DNA from: an uncultured Acidimicrobiales bacterium
GTDB taxonomy: Bacteria; Actinomycetota; Acidimicrobiia; Acidimicrobiales; SHLQ01
Assembly (NCBI GenBank): GCA_938015295.1
Contig: CALLQB010000023.1
Coordinates: 62,001-126,000, forward strand
Length of the DNA stretch: 64,000 nt
Direction of reading: 5' to 3'
Shown: piece by piece, positions 1-8,220 of the stretch
Layout: each line of letters begins with the position of its first letter
Position numbering within the stretch: the stretch's first letter is position 1
Notes under the pieces: generated by a model
The model's database searches: none
What the model was told of the DNA's origin: nothing
What the model saw: the letters and a program-made list of their open reading frames with translations, nothing else
Program-made: the position numbers and the translations under genes

Positions 1-334
1 GTTCGGTGGTGAGGCCGCTGGCAGGTTCCATGCCCTGTGGGGGACGCGGATTGCCGCCGCTCTTGGGACCCTGGTCGGTGAGAAGGTCGGGGAGTCGGCC
101 GATCAGCTCACTGAGGTCGCCCATTTCGCCGCCATTGCGACGTCGAGCCAGCTCACCGCCGACGATGTCAAGACGGCCTTGGGCCATCCGGCGAACATAA
201 GACGTACCGCTCTCGAGATGCTGACACTCGGCGCGCATAGTGCGCACCTCGTCCATTGGACGTGCAGCAAGGTCGGTCAGGTAGTCGGGAACGGTTACCC
301 GTGATAGCTCTTCCATTAATGGACTCAACGGCAT
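1..334 (-). CDS. rsiG: RsiG-like c-di-GMP-binding anti-sigma factor (3' end cut by window)
   Basis: A minus-strand frame starts at ATG 334 after a strong GGAGGA ribosome site and runs off the left edge; 111 residues are visible. Residues 41-56 contain E41, S45, R48, Q52 and D56, an exact match to the E(x3)S(x2)R(x3)Q(x3)D c-di-GMP motif of RsiG, the anti-sigma factor that holds the sporulation sigma factor WhiG in Streptomyces. The motif sits in a predicted long helix (about residues 26-66), followed by a short helix ending LPDLLTDQGP, as in actinobacterial RsiG-type proteins. Only one motif copy is visible. Streptomyces RsiG has two per chain, whereas the Rubrobacter form has one and works as a homodimer. 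The sigma partner is not in this window. The motif and start are seen directly. The function is inferred from the family. Confidence 0.85.
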   Translation of the reverse strand, partial: MPLSPLMEELSRVTVPDYLTDLAARPMDEVRTMRAECQHLESGTSYVRRMAQGRLDIVGGELARRRNGGEMGDLSELIGRLPDLLTDQGPKSGGNPRPPQGMEPASGLTTE

Positions 335-408
335 ATTTCCTCCGAAGTTGAGCCTACCGGTGAAGGTTCCTGCATTGACGCAGGTCGCGGCAGGCCTTAG
401 CGACCTGC

Positions 409-445
409 TTACTGGCCGCTCAACCAGCGGCTCTACACTAGTCGT
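409..445 (+). promoter_or_regulatory. Candidate leaderless promoter for moaD
   Basis: TACACT at 434-439 fits an actinobacterial -10 box (TAnnnT) and lies 6 bases before the GTG start at 446. No Shine-Dalgarno sequence precedes that GTG, so transcription may start at the start codon. A weak TTACTG (409-414) is a possible -35 with a long 19-base spacer. Judged by eye only. Confidence 0.35.
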
Positions 446-682
446 GTGGCAACACTTCGACTCTTCGCCTCGGCCCGAGTGGCCGCCGGTACCGGTTCTG
501 ACACCGTCCCCGGCACCACCGTCGCCGAAATTCTCGCTGCAGCAACAGACCGGTATGGCGCAGACTTCGCCAACGTTGTCCAGACCTGTCGTGTGTGGAT
601 CAACGGTGCTCCGGCCGAACTCAGCGATCCGGTGGCCGATACCGACGAGGTCGCGTTTCTGCCACCGGTGAGTGGCGGATGA
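446..682 (+). CDS. moaD: MoaD/ThiS-family sulfur carrier protein
   Basis: This 78-residue protein has the ubiquitin-like sulfur-carrier fold pattern. It opens ATLRLFASAR, has a central ADFANVV...VWING segment, and ends DEVAFLPPVSGG. The C-terminal Gly-Gly is the residue pair that is adenylated and thiocarboxylated in MoaD and ThiS. The LPPVSGG ending is typical of the small subunit of molybdopterin synthase. No moaE, moeB or other molybdenum-cofactor gene is nearby, so a different sulfur-transfer role cannot be excluded. The start is GTG with no ribosome site, consistent with a leaderless message. The stop lies 19 bases before the pdxH start, so the two genes are probably co-transcribed. Confidence 0.85.
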   Translation: MATLRLFASARVAAGTGSDTVPGTTVAEILAAATDRYGADFANVVQTCRVWINGAPAELSDPVADTDEVAFLPPVSGG

Positions 683-701
683 GTCTGAAGGAGCGGAGCG
701 G

Positions 702-1364
702 ATGAGTGTGAAGGCACAGTCAGAGGCGCTGGCGAAGCTTCGACTTGAGTACGAAACATCAGGCCTGGAGCCAACCGACCTTGACGAAAATCCGATTCTG
801 GCCTTCGACACTTGGCTGCGTCAGGCCACGGAAGCGAACTGCATCGAGCCCAACGCAATGGTGCTCAGCACGGTCGATGCCGAAGGCTGGCCAACCGCTC
901 GCAACGTACTGCTGAAAGGCCTCGACGACCACGGGTTCGCGTTCTACACGAACTACAACAGCGAAAAAGGTCGAGCATTGGCGGCGACGAAGAAAGCTGC
1001 GTTGACATTCAGCTGGCTGCAATTGCACCGCCAGGTCCGTGTCAGCGGTACCTGCGAGCCAATCGGCGACGAACAGTCCGACACGTACTTTGCCATGCGG
1101 CCACGAGGCAGCCAGATCGGGGCTTGGGCCTCTGATCAGAGTCAGCCGGTGTCTAGCCGCGCTGAGCTCGAGGAGACGTTTGCCGAGACTGATACAGCGT
1201 GGGCCGGCCGCGAGATCAGCAGGCCGCCGCATTGGGGCGGCTATCTGGTGAGGCCGCTGAGGGTCGAGTTCTGGCAAGGACGCCCGAACCGGATGCACGA
1301 CAGAGTCGCCTACACCCTCACTCGGGGCGCCGAGACCTGGACTCGGTCACGACTCAACCCATAG
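702..1364 (+). CDS. pdxH: Pyridoxamine 5'-phosphate oxidase
   Basis: PdxH oxidises pyridoxamine or pyridoxine 5'-phosphate to pyridoxal 5'-phosphate using FMN and oxygen. Family blocks appear in order: NAMVLSTVD, RNVLLKG, FAFYTNYNSEKG (FMN/PLP phosphate region), AALTFSW...RQVRVSG, and near the C-terminus FWQGRPNRMHDR with the conserved RxHDR substrate-binding residues. The 220-residue length is usual. I chose ATG 702 because AAGGAG lies 8 bases upstream; an in-frame GTG at 672 would overlap moaD and has no ribosome site. The downstream neighbour is convergent. Several PLP enzymes occur in the window (aminotransferases at 26.8 and 54.1 kb), but this is a housekeeping gene. Confidence 0.95.
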   Translation: MSVKAQSEALAKLRLEYETSGLEPTDLDENPILAFDTWLRQATEANCIEPNAMVLSTVDAEGWPTARNVLLKGLDDHGFAFYTNYNSEKGRALAATKKAALTFSWLQLHRQVRVSGTCEPIGDEQSDTYFAMRPRGSQIGAWASDQSQPVSSRAELEETFAETDTAWAGREISRPPHWGGYLVRPLRVEFWQGRPNRMHDRVAYTLTRGAETWTRSRLNP

Positions 1365-1380
1365 GCGACGAACTGCCCCG

Positions 1381-3453
1381 TCAGGCGGCGTCGTTGCGAA
1401 GGAATCGGTGCGTATGTCCGGCGTCGAGGTAGGTGGCGGCCTTATCGAAGTCCGCCGGTCGTGCGTAGAAGTACCCCTGGCCCATGTCGAAGCCGGCCGA
1501 GAAGATGAAGTCGTGGTCTTCGCGCGTCTCGACACCTTCGGCAAGAGCGGTGATGCCGAGCGACGAACACATCGCCGCGATCGTCCGGACGATCTGCGCG
1601 GCACCGTCGTCCTTGTTGATATCGGCGATAAACAAGCGATCGAGCTTCAAGATATCGAGCGGCAGGCGGTGAAGCAGGTTGAGTGACGAGAACCCCGAGC
1701 CGAAGTCATCGAGAGCGAGCCGCACGTCGAGCTCTTTGAGTGCGTGAAGATGTTTCAATGCCACATCGAAATCGAGCATCATCGCCGATTCAGTAATCTC
1801 GAGAACGAACCGGTTGGGGTCGAGACCAGTGTCGGCGAGCGCGTTGTAGACCGAGTCGACCACCTCGATCGATGCCAGCTGCCTCGGCGAAACATTCACG
1901 GTCACGTAGGGGTCGCTGTTGCTGACTTTTGAGAAACGGATCGCGTCGCGGCAGGCCTGACCAATCACATACGACCCGAGTCCGTCGATGCGGCCGCTTT
2001 CCTCGACCAGCGGGATGAACTGGTCGGGCGACAAGCGGCCCCGCACGGGATGGTCCCAGCGGCACAAGCCTTCGAAGCCAAGAACGTTCTGGGTCGCCAG
2101 CTCGATCAATGGTTGGTACACGAGGACAAACTCCTCGCGATCGAGGCCCGGTCCGTAGTCGTTGTCGAGCGCAATGCGCTCAAGCAGACGCTCGTGCATC
2201 GCTCCCTCAAAGACGGCGAACGTGTTCTTACCGTTGTCTTTTGCTCGGTACATCGCGACGTCGGCATAGGTGGCAAAGACCTCTGGGTCGACGCCGGTTC
2301 CCGCATCGAGCGCCACGCCAACGCTGCAGGTGACATCAAGTCGAAGTGTCCCGATATGGAAAGGTTCGGCCAACAGCTGAACGACGCGTGCAGCCAGTCG
2401 TATGCCTTCGGCGGAATCGCCGGCAGGGTAGTCAGCACAAATGGCAAACTCGTCGCCACCGAAACGCGCGACGAGGTCGTGCTCTCGGGTACACGAACGC
2501 AGCCGAAGTCCGACCTCTTGCAGCAGCAGGTCACCCACTGCGTGACCATGCGAGTCATTGATTCGTTTGAAGTCATCGAGGTCAAGAAAGACCAGGCAGG
2601 CTATCGATTCCTGCCGTTGCGCACGGCTGAGATTTTGGCTGAGGTGCTGGCTGAACTTCAGACGGTTGGCCAGACCAGTCACGGTGTCGTGGTAGGCCTG
2701 ATGGCTCAGTTTGTTCGCCATCTCCTGTCGCTCGGTGACATCCCGCACAATGGCAGTCCAGAACCACTCGCCGGCGCTCTGCCACGGAGCCAACGAAAGC
2801 TCCACCGGCACAAGCCCGTCGACCGACCTTGCGCTCAACAGCACGTTGCGGATGACCACCGCCGAGTTCGGGGCCAATACCGGCAGGTCACTGATCAGCT
2901 CGCTGAGCGGGGTGCCGCTCAGCTCGTATTCGGTGACGCCAAAAATGGTCGCGAGCGCCGGGTTGGTTCCGACGATGTTGCCGCCCGAGTCGAGCAGAGC
3001 GATGCCGTCGGTGGCGGCTTCGACAAGCGAACGGTTGCGCTCCTCAGAGTCACGAAGCGAACGGAGCGTGCGTGACTGGGTGCACGCGTAACGGATCGCG
3101 CGATCGAGCGTGCCGGCAGTAAGACCGCTCTTTACCAGGTAATCGGCTGCACCTGCCTCCATGGCGGCGCGGTCAACCTCTTCGTCGGCGAGGCCGGTGA
3201 GAAAGATGAACGGCAGCATTGCGTTCTTCGCTCGAGCTGCCAGCAGCACCTCAAGACCAGTTTCTGCACCCAACCTGAAGTCGATCAGGCAGACGTCGAA
3301 GTCATGTTCTCGGAGCTGAGCCAACGCCTCGTCTTGATTCGTAACCCAAATCAGCTCGTAGGTCCCCGAAGCCTCGTCGAGGAGGTCCTCGGTGATCATG
3401 AAGTCTTCTTCGTCGTCCTCAATCAGCAGGACGCTGGTTGGGCTACGCGGCAT
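1381..3453 (-). CDS. Response regulator with PAS, GGDEF and EAL domains (c-di-GMP turnover)
   Basis: A 690-residue cytoplasmic protein. A receiver domain spans about 6-125, with acidic pocket ED12-13, phosphoacceptor D58 and K108. A PAS domain covers about 138-245. The GGDEF domain (about 255-415) has an intact GGDEF at 332-336 and an inhibitory RxxD site, REHD at 323-326, five residues upstream. The EAL domain (about 430-680) keeps the usual catalytic set: NVSPRQL, EITES, DDFGSG, LKLD, AEGVE and GQGYFYARP. Its signature reads EGL instead of EAL, while the catalytic Glu (461) remains. Both synthesis and hydrolysis of c-di-GMP therefore look possible, switched by phosphorylation. The start overlaps the upstream response regulator by 11 bases, and it is the last gene of a four-gene signalling operon. 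Confidence 0.95.
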   Translation of the reverse strand: MPRSPTSVLLIEDDEEDFMITEDLLDEASGTYELIWVTNQDEALAQLREHDFDVCLIDFRLGAETGLEVLLAARAKNAMLPFIFLTGLADEEVDRAAMEAGAADYLVKSGLTAGTLDRAIRYACTQSRTLRSLRDSEERNRSLVEAATDGIALLDSGGNIVGTNPALATIFGVTEYELSGTPLSELISDLPVLAPNSAVVIRNVLLSARSVDGLVPVELSLAPWQSAGEWFWTAIVRDVTERQEMANKLSHQAYHDTVTGLANRLKFSQHLSQNLSRAQRQESIACLVFLDLDDFKRINDSHGHAVGDLLLQEVGLRLRSCTREHDLVARFGGDEFAICADYPAGDSAEGIRLAARVVQLLAEPFHIGTLRLDVTCSVGVALDAGTGVDPEVFATYADVAMYRAKDNGKNTFAVFEGAMHERLLERIALDNDYGPGLDREEFVLVYQPLIELATQNVLGFEGLCRWDHPVRGRLSPDQFIPLVEESGRIDGLGSYVIGQACRDAIRFSKVSNSDPYVTVNVSPRQLASIEVVDSVYNALADTGLDPNRFVLEITESAMMLDFDVALKHLHALKELDVRLALDDFGSGFSSLNLLHRLPLDILKLDRLFIADINKDDGAAQIVRTIAAMCSSLGITALAEGVETREDHDFIFSAGFDMGQGYFYARPADFDKAATYLDAGHTHRFLRNDAA

Positions 3454-3922
3454 GCCGTTCGCGCACCGCTGCCGGAAGTTTGACGATCTGAATCCAGTAC
3501 TCGCCGAGGGCCTTCATCGTTTCCACCAAAGCGTCGAAGGTGACCGGCTTGGTGATGAACGAATTCACCCCCAAGTCATAGGTGCTAACGATGTCGGATT
3601 CTGCCTGACTGGTCGTGAGAACAATGACCGGAATCCGGCGCAAGGCAGGATCGGACTTGATGTGTTCCAGTGCCTCTCGGCCGTCCATCCGCGGCATGTT
3701 CAAGTCGAGAAGAATGATGTCGGGTTTCGGTGGCGGATTCTCGGCGTAGCGGCCCTCGCCACGAAGATACTCAAGGAGTTCTTCACCATCCTCGACCGTG
3801 TCGAGGGTGTTGGCTATCCGACATTCATCCAGCGCTTCTTGCGCCATGAATCTGTCGTCAGGGTCATCGTCGGCCAAAAGCAGCCTGGCGACATATTGCG
3901 TAGCGTCGTTTTCGATTGTCAT
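3443..3922 (-). CDS. Single-domain response regulator (Rcp1-like)
   Basis: A 159-residue stand-alone receiver domain. The acidic cluster DDD sits near residue 19, the phosphoacceptor Asp is in the ILLDLNMPRMDG block, Thr in VLTTSQ, and the conserved Lys in ITKP. No output domain follows, only a short C-terminal helix. This layout resembles Rcp1, the partner of phytochrome-type kinases, and the upstream kinase has the matching phytochrome-type H-box. It overlaps the kinase by 4 bases (ATGA) and the downstream REC-PAS-GGDEF-EAL gene by 11 bases, so the proteins are probably made together. It may act as a phosphate shuttle between kinase and c-di-GMP enzyme; that is inference. Confidence 0.92.
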   Translation of the reverse strand: MTIENDATQYVARLLLADDDPDDRFMAQEALDECRIANTLDTVEDGEELLEYLRGEGRYAENPPPKPDIILLDLNMPRMDGREALEHIKSDPALRRIPVIVLTTSQAESDIVSTYDLGVNSFITKPVTFDALVETMKALGEYWIQIVKLPAAVRERHAA

Positions 3923-5232
3923 ACATCCGCTCCTGTGAACTGTTGGGACGATGGAGCAGGGAGAGAAACTGTGAACGTGGCCCCCGCGCCAGTAGTGCTT
4001 GTCACCGAGATCTCGCCGCCGTGGCGATCAAGAATTCGGCGACATACTGCTAAACCAATTCCTGAACCTTCGTAGTCGGCGTGCGAGTGAAGCCGCTTAA
4101 AGGGTTCAAAGATCTTCACCCCAAATTTGGGGTCGAAGCCGATGCCGTTGTCCGAGACGCTGAACGCGACCATCCCCTCCTTCGGTTCCGATGAGTTGAT
4201 GTCGATACGCACCTGTTGTTCGCCTGTCGTAAACTTGAGCGCGTTGCTTACAAGTGCGTCCAGCACCTGGGTGAGAAGAACACGGTCGGCCCAAACCGCC
4301 GGCAGATCCGTATCGACGTGCACCTTGGCAGCACCGATCGAGCGAGCAGCCAGCACCTCTGCAACGAGCTCTCCCAAAGCAATAGGTTCTCGCGTCAGCT
4401 TTGCGGTGGTAACCCGTGAGAAACTGAGCAGATCGTTGATGAGGAGTTGCATCTTCTTCGACGCTTCGCGCATTTTGTCGAGGTTTTGTAACTGCTCATC
4501 ATCAAGCCGGTCTGCGGCCTTTGACTCGAGCCGATCGCCGAACGCTTGAATCTTGCGAAGGGGCTCCTGAAGGTCATGGGATGCGACGTAGGCAAAGTCC
4601 TGGAGATCGCGGTTGCTGGCCTTCAAACGGTCGTTCGTTTCCTGAAGCTCCCCCCGTTGGCGATCGACCTCGGCAAGCACCCGACATTTTTCGATACCGA
4701 AGGCCAGAACCTGCGCCGAACGTTGCACCAAAACGGCACGTGATTCGTCAAAAGCGCCGCTCCCGATGCTGTACACGGTGAGCGCACCGAGAGGTTCGGC
4801 GGTCCGAACTGGGAAGAAGTGTGCGGTGTCGCATCCAAGATGCACAACCTCGAGTGCGACGTCGCGGTACTCATCGACAATCGGCAGATCGAGCGCATGC
4901 TCGCGTCCAGCAAAGTAGTAACGGTTGTCGAAAAGCGCGTGACCTTCGAAGGACCCGTGCGCGGGGACCGGCGCGGTGTTGATGAGTGTCGCCAGCGGAT
5001 CGTTGAGGTCATACCCCGACGGAAGTTGGGGTGGGGCAAGCACGTCGGCGCCGGGAACCAGCGTCCTGAACACCACCGCCGCAGCCACCTCAAGCTCGTG
5101 CAGCTTGGCGACAACCGATTCGATCAGTTCGAGTTCGTCATCGGCTCGGTTGATGAGCTGCACGATGTCGATCAGATTGGCGAGGTCGGCTGTAGCTGGC
5201 GCGACGGTGCCGGCGTTGGATGCCTGGTTCAT
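3919..5232 (-). CDS. GAF-type sensor histidine kinase (phytochrome-kinase family)
   Basis: A soluble 437-residue kinase with no membrane segment. The N-terminal half (about 20-185) looks like a GAF domain, followed by a coiled-coil linker. The HisKA domain carries H219 in VASHDLQEPLRKIQ, the form seen in Cph1-like kinases. The ATPase domain has an N-box (VSNALKF), a G1 box (DNGIGFD) and a G2 box (GSGIGLAV), and so appears complete. I cannot identify the ligand. There is no obvious bilin-binding Cys, so light sensing is not supported. The gene overlaps the preceding kinase-like gene and the following response regulator by 4 bases each. Confidence 0.93.
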   Translation of the reverse strand: MNQASNAGTVAPATADLANLIDIVQLINRADDELELIESVVAKLHELEVAAAVVFRTLVPGADVLAPPQLPSGYDLNDPLATLINTAPVPAHGSFEGHALFDNRYYFAGREHALDLPIVDEYRDVALEVVHLGCDTAHFFPVRTAEPLGALTVYSIGSGAFDESRAVLVQRSAQVLAFGIEKCRVLAEVDRQRGELQETNDRLKASNRDLQDFAYVASHDLQEPLRKIQAFGDRLESKAADRLDDEQLQNLDKMREASKKMQLLINDLLSFSRVTTAKLTREPIALGELVAEVLAARSIGAAKVHVDTDLPAVWADRVLLTQVLDALVSNALKFTTGEQQVRIDINSSEPKEGMVAFSVSDNGIGFDPKFGVKIFEPFKRLHSHADYEGSGIGLAVCRRILDRHGGEISVTSTTGAGATFTVSLPAPSSQQFTGADV

Positions 5233-6503
5233 GCCGATGCCCCTGCGGGCAACGAGACCTCAAAGGTCGCACCCTGCGACTCTTTGGCGCGAGCGGAGAG
5301 TTCGCCGCCATGGCGTTGCGCGATTCGGCGACATACCGACAGGCCGATACCAGACCCGGCGTAGGAGTCGGCGCCGTGTAGGCGCTGGAAAGGGCGGAAG
5401 ATGCGGTCGACAAACTTCTGATCAAAGCCAATGCCGTTGTCAGAGACTTCGAGAACAACGTGGCCACCAAGGGTGTTCACCTGTTGCACGTGTATCAGCG
5501 GCGCCACGCCGGGGGCACGAAACTTGATGGCGTTGCCGATCAAGTTTTGAAAGAGCTGACGAAGTTGCGTCGAATTTCCCAACACGATTGGCAGTTCGCC
5601 AATTTTGACGGTCGCTTTGGCGTCAGAAATCGCCACCTCGAGGTCGCTCAGCACGTCTGCGATCACCAACTCAAGGTCGACCGACTCCATATCGATGTCG
5701 GTGGTATGTACGCTCGAAAAAAGGAGGAGGTCGTTGAGCAACCGCTGCATGCGATCGGAGGCACTATGGATACGGGTGAGGTAATCAAGCTCGCGCGCTG
5801 ACAGCTGACCAACCGCGGTGCGCTCAAGACGTTCACCGAACGTCACGATCTTGCGCAACGGATCCTGGAGATCACTTGATGCCATTTGGGCGAAGTTCTG
5901 AAAGTCGCGGTTGCTTCCTTCGAGACGCCGGTGCATCGCCTCGATCTGCGACAGTTGGCGCCACATATCGTCAACACTGATGATCTTCTCGAGGGTCATC
6001 GCCACCAACGCTCCGACGACATCTAACGCCTGGGCCAAGGTCGGGTCGAGGCCCCCTTCCGACGCCCCCAGAAGCCAAAGACTGCCGAGGCCGACCCGCG
6101 TCCCGACTAGGGGAACAACGATGACGTCGATATCTCCGAGGTCAGCGCGGATCGCGTTTGCCTTCGCCCATTTCTGCTGATCGAACCCCTCTGGCGCGGG
6201 TGGTGCGTCAGCGAAACGGTACTGCAGGGGTTCGCCGGTCTGGGCCACGACGAGCGGCGGCGAACTGTCCATCCGCAGATCGAGCGACTCGACCGCAGAG
6301 ATACCTTCGGTTGCCAACCAGACTTTGGGAATACCGCCCACGATGGCCGCTGAACCTCCGCTGCGCACGCCATCGATGCGGCTGAGAAATTCAGCTGACC
6401 TCGCCAATACGTCGGCGACAACGGTTAAGGGCGCGATCTCATCGATCAGATCGGCGACGTGCAACAACACGTCTTCCGCGTGAACAACCGTAGATAACGC
6501 CAT
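5229..6503 (-). CDS. Histidine-kinase-like protein lacking the phosphoacceptor His
   Basis: This is a paralogue of the next gene with the same GAF-HisKA-HATPase order and length, but the H-box reads MASSDLQDPLRK instead of xASHDLQEPLRK: Ser (AGT) near residue 210 replaces the phosphorylated His. The ATPase half keeps the N-box (IGNAIKF), G1 (DNGIGFD) and G2 (GSGIGLSV). It could therefore bind ATP and phosphorylate a partner in a heterodimer, or act as a pure sensor. I chose ATG 6503; upstream TTG 6530 and GTG 6509 are in frame, and none has a clear ribosome site. As the first gene of the operon, its promoter should lie in 6504-6593. Confidence 0.9.
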   Translation of the reverse strand: MALSTVVHAEDVLLHVADLIDEIAPLTVVADVLARSAEFLSRIDGVRSGGSAAIVGGIPKVWLATEGISAVESLDLRMDSSPPLVVAQTGEPLQYRFADAPPAPEGFDQQKWAKANAIRADLGDIDVIVVPLVGTRVGLGSLWLLGASEGGLDPTLAQALDVVGALVAMTLEKIISVDDMWRQLSQIEAMHRRLEGSNRDFQNFAQMASSDLQDPLRKIVTFGERLERTAVGQLSARELDYLTRIHSASDRMQRLLNDLLLFSSVHTTDIDMESVDLELVIADVLSDLEVAISDAKATVKIGELPIVLGNSTQLRQLFQNLIGNAIKFRAPGVAPLIHVQQVNTLGGHVVLEVSDNGIGFDQKFVDRIFRPFQRLHGADSYAGSGIGLSVCRRIAQRHGGELSARAKESQGATFEVSLPAGASA

Positions 6504-6593
6504 GACCACTAATCGGCAATGTCCAGACAACCGTTAGGAATGACAGGCCTGTTTCAACGAGGCACGGCCTGCGTTATCAGCGTTCCCGTACCA

Positions 6594-7253
6594 TCACGCA
6601 GTGCGTCCGCTACTAGTCCAGGAGGACACAGCAGCGCTCAGACTCGCGATGAGTTGGTCGACTTGAGGCGCACGGCCGGCCTCGCCGTGATCGCTCCAAT
6701 TCTTTTGGTCCCAGTTCCATCGCAAGGTGGGCGGGAGTTCGATCTGGACACCACCGTTGACCGGAAGGTTCACCGGGTTATCCGGATGAAGCCCACGAAG
6801 CTCGCGAGGAATCTCGTCGATCTCGTACCGTGCCTCATACTTAGGGAGGTCCTCGTTCAGCTGTTCGGCGAGATGCTGAGCGAGGTCACGATTGGACCCG
6901 CCGAGCAGGATTACCCGGCGGAGATGATCGCGTCCGTAACCGTGCAATGCGACCGTGGTCGTGACATGACCAAGAAAATCGGCGAGTAGTTGTGAATCTC
7001 CCGGGTGCACAAACTTTGACGGGATATGGGTTGGGACATCCTCGTCGTGCAACACCTGGTAGTACGAACTTCCCGTGAGCGACGCCACCTTCGCGGCGAC
7101 GATGTCCGTCACTTTTTCTAAGTGGCCGCCATGGAATGCCATCAGCCCAAACGAGGACCGCAATTCGCAAGACTCGTGGACCCCTGTGGTCGCGAGATGC
7201 TCGGCGTAACGGCCGGGCGTAACTTCTTCGACTGGCTGACCCATTCGTTGCAT
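6594..7253 (-). CDS. Poly-gamma-glutamate hydrolase family protein
   Basis: About 220 residues. The sequence contains HESCELRSSFGLMAFHGGHLEK followed by SYYQVLHDED and later VALHGYGRDH...ILLGGSN. This matches the pattern of the YmaC/PghP poly-gamma-glutamate hydrolase family (DUF867), zinc-dependent peptidases in which the HGGxxE segment supplies metal ligands. Founding members are phage enzymes that degrade bacillus capsule; many bacteria carry chromosomal copies of unknown substrate. No signal peptide is evident. The start is uncertain: ATG 7253, ATG 7244 or TTG 7271, none with a strong ribosome site. No polyglutamate synthesis genes are nearby. Confidence 0.75.
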   Translation of the reverse strand: MQRMGQPVEEVTPGRYAEHLATTGVHESCELRSSFGLMAFHGGHLEKVTDIVAAKVASLTGSSYYQVLHDEDVPTHIPSKFVHPGDSQLLADFLGHVTTTVALHGYGRDHLRRVILLGGSNRDLAQHLAEQLNEDLPKYEARYEIDEIPRELRGLHPDNPVNLPVNGGVQIELPPTLRWNWDQKNWSDHGEAGRAPQVDQLIASLSAAVSSWTSSGRTA

Positions 7254-7323
7254 CGTAGACGAGCTAGCCAAGCAGCCCGAAGGCCATCGACGGTCTTTTG
7301 GTTGTCCGAGCCAGCTCAGTTAC

Positions 7324-8220
7324 TCATTCGGCGACCATGTCCTGCGGCTCGCGTCGCGAGAGCGCCAGGGAAGCGACCACGGCGGCCGTAATGACGCCGA
7401 GCAGGATCAGGCCAAGCGTGCCAGGACCGATGTTGTTGATCTGGGTGTTGACCCAACCCTGAAACTTCTCCAGCTGCTCCTGCACTGGGTTGGCAGTGGC
7501 GCTGAGCGGATCGCGAAATACTTGAATCTCCCACCAGCCATACAACGCGATGTAGATCCCGCCGAGAATCAGCAGCACGCCCGACACCTTGTTGACATAG
7601 GGCAAAATTCGACGCATGTTGCGGGCGATTGCCCCTTGGGCGAGAGCGACGGCCATCGTCAGGAACACAACGATGGCGGCCATTCCGGCTGCGTATGCCA
7701 TGAACGTGGCGACGCCGTTGGCGAAGCCGTCGTTGGTAAACGAGGTCGCCACGGTGCCAAGAAATAACGGAGCGGTACAGCCGAACGAAACGACTGCGTA
7801 CGACACACCAAAAAGAAAGATCGAACCGAGCTCGCGGGTACCGCCGCCTTTGTTCAGTCGTGGCGTCGAGATCGTCGGCTCAAAACCGAGGGCCATCGCG
7901 ATACCAAGCGGCACCATAAGAATCCCGAGAATGAGCGTGACCCATGGCAGGTTTTCGGCCACAGATCCGCGTGACAGGAAGTGACTCGTGATGATCCCCA
8001 GACCACCAAAGACCAGAAAGAACCCGGCAGTTAGTGTCAGCCCGACGACCAGTCCGCGGCTGATGTTGCGGGCCAGACTCGGCTCGGCGTCTTTGTCTTC
8101 CTGACCGAGGAAAAAGGCGAGGTAGGTCGGTAGCATCGCGAACCCGCAAGGGTTGAAGGCTGCGACAAGCCCGGCGGAGAACGGGAAGGCAAGGCTCAGT
8201 GACAGAAAGGCAAGAGTCAT
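7324..8220 (-). CDS. ccdA: CcdA-like membrane thiol-disulfide transporter
   Basis: A 298-residue integral membrane protein with six or more hydrophobic segments. The two redox cysteines sit in NPCGFAMLPTYL (C25, first helix) and VSFGCTAPLFLG (C148, fourth helix), the hallmark of CcdA/DsbD-beta proteins, which carry electrons from cytoplasmic thioredoxin to extracytoplasmic thiol proteins. It overlaps the upstream TlpA-like lipoprotein by 4 bases (ATGA), and that protein is its likely partner. A second TlpA-like lipoprotein at 24.7 kb might also be a client. A long hydrophilic loop and one extra C-terminal segment (about 265-290) follow the core. No cytochrome c maturation genes are nearby. 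Confidence 0.92.
   Translation of the reverse strand: MTLAFLSLSLAFPFSAGLVAAFNPCGFAMLPTYLAFFLGQEDKDAEPSLARNISRGLVVGLTLTAGFFLVFGGLGIITSHFLSRGSVAENLPWVTLILGILMVPLGIAMALGFEPTISTPRLNKGGGTRELGSIFLFGVSYAVVSFGCTAPLFLGTVATSFTNDGFANGVATFMAYAAGMAAIVVFLTMAVALAQGAIARNMRRILPYVNKVSGVLLILGGIYIALYGWWEIQVFRDPLSATANPVQEQLEKFQGWVNTQINNIGPGTLGLILLGVITAAVVASLALSRREPQDMVAE

Noticed and set aside
446-682. Complete molybdenum-cofactor operon around moaD
   Set aside because: No moaE, moaA, moaC, moeA or moeB is present nearby.
2050-3075. Long plus-strand open frame (341 codons) inside the GGDEF-EAL gene
   Set aside because: It is antisense to a gene with clear domain motifs, has no family pattern of its own, and arises from GC-rich codon bias.
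3919-5232. Phytochrome light sensor
   Set aside because: The H-box resembles phytochrome kinases, but there is no PHY domain and no evident bilin-binding Cys.
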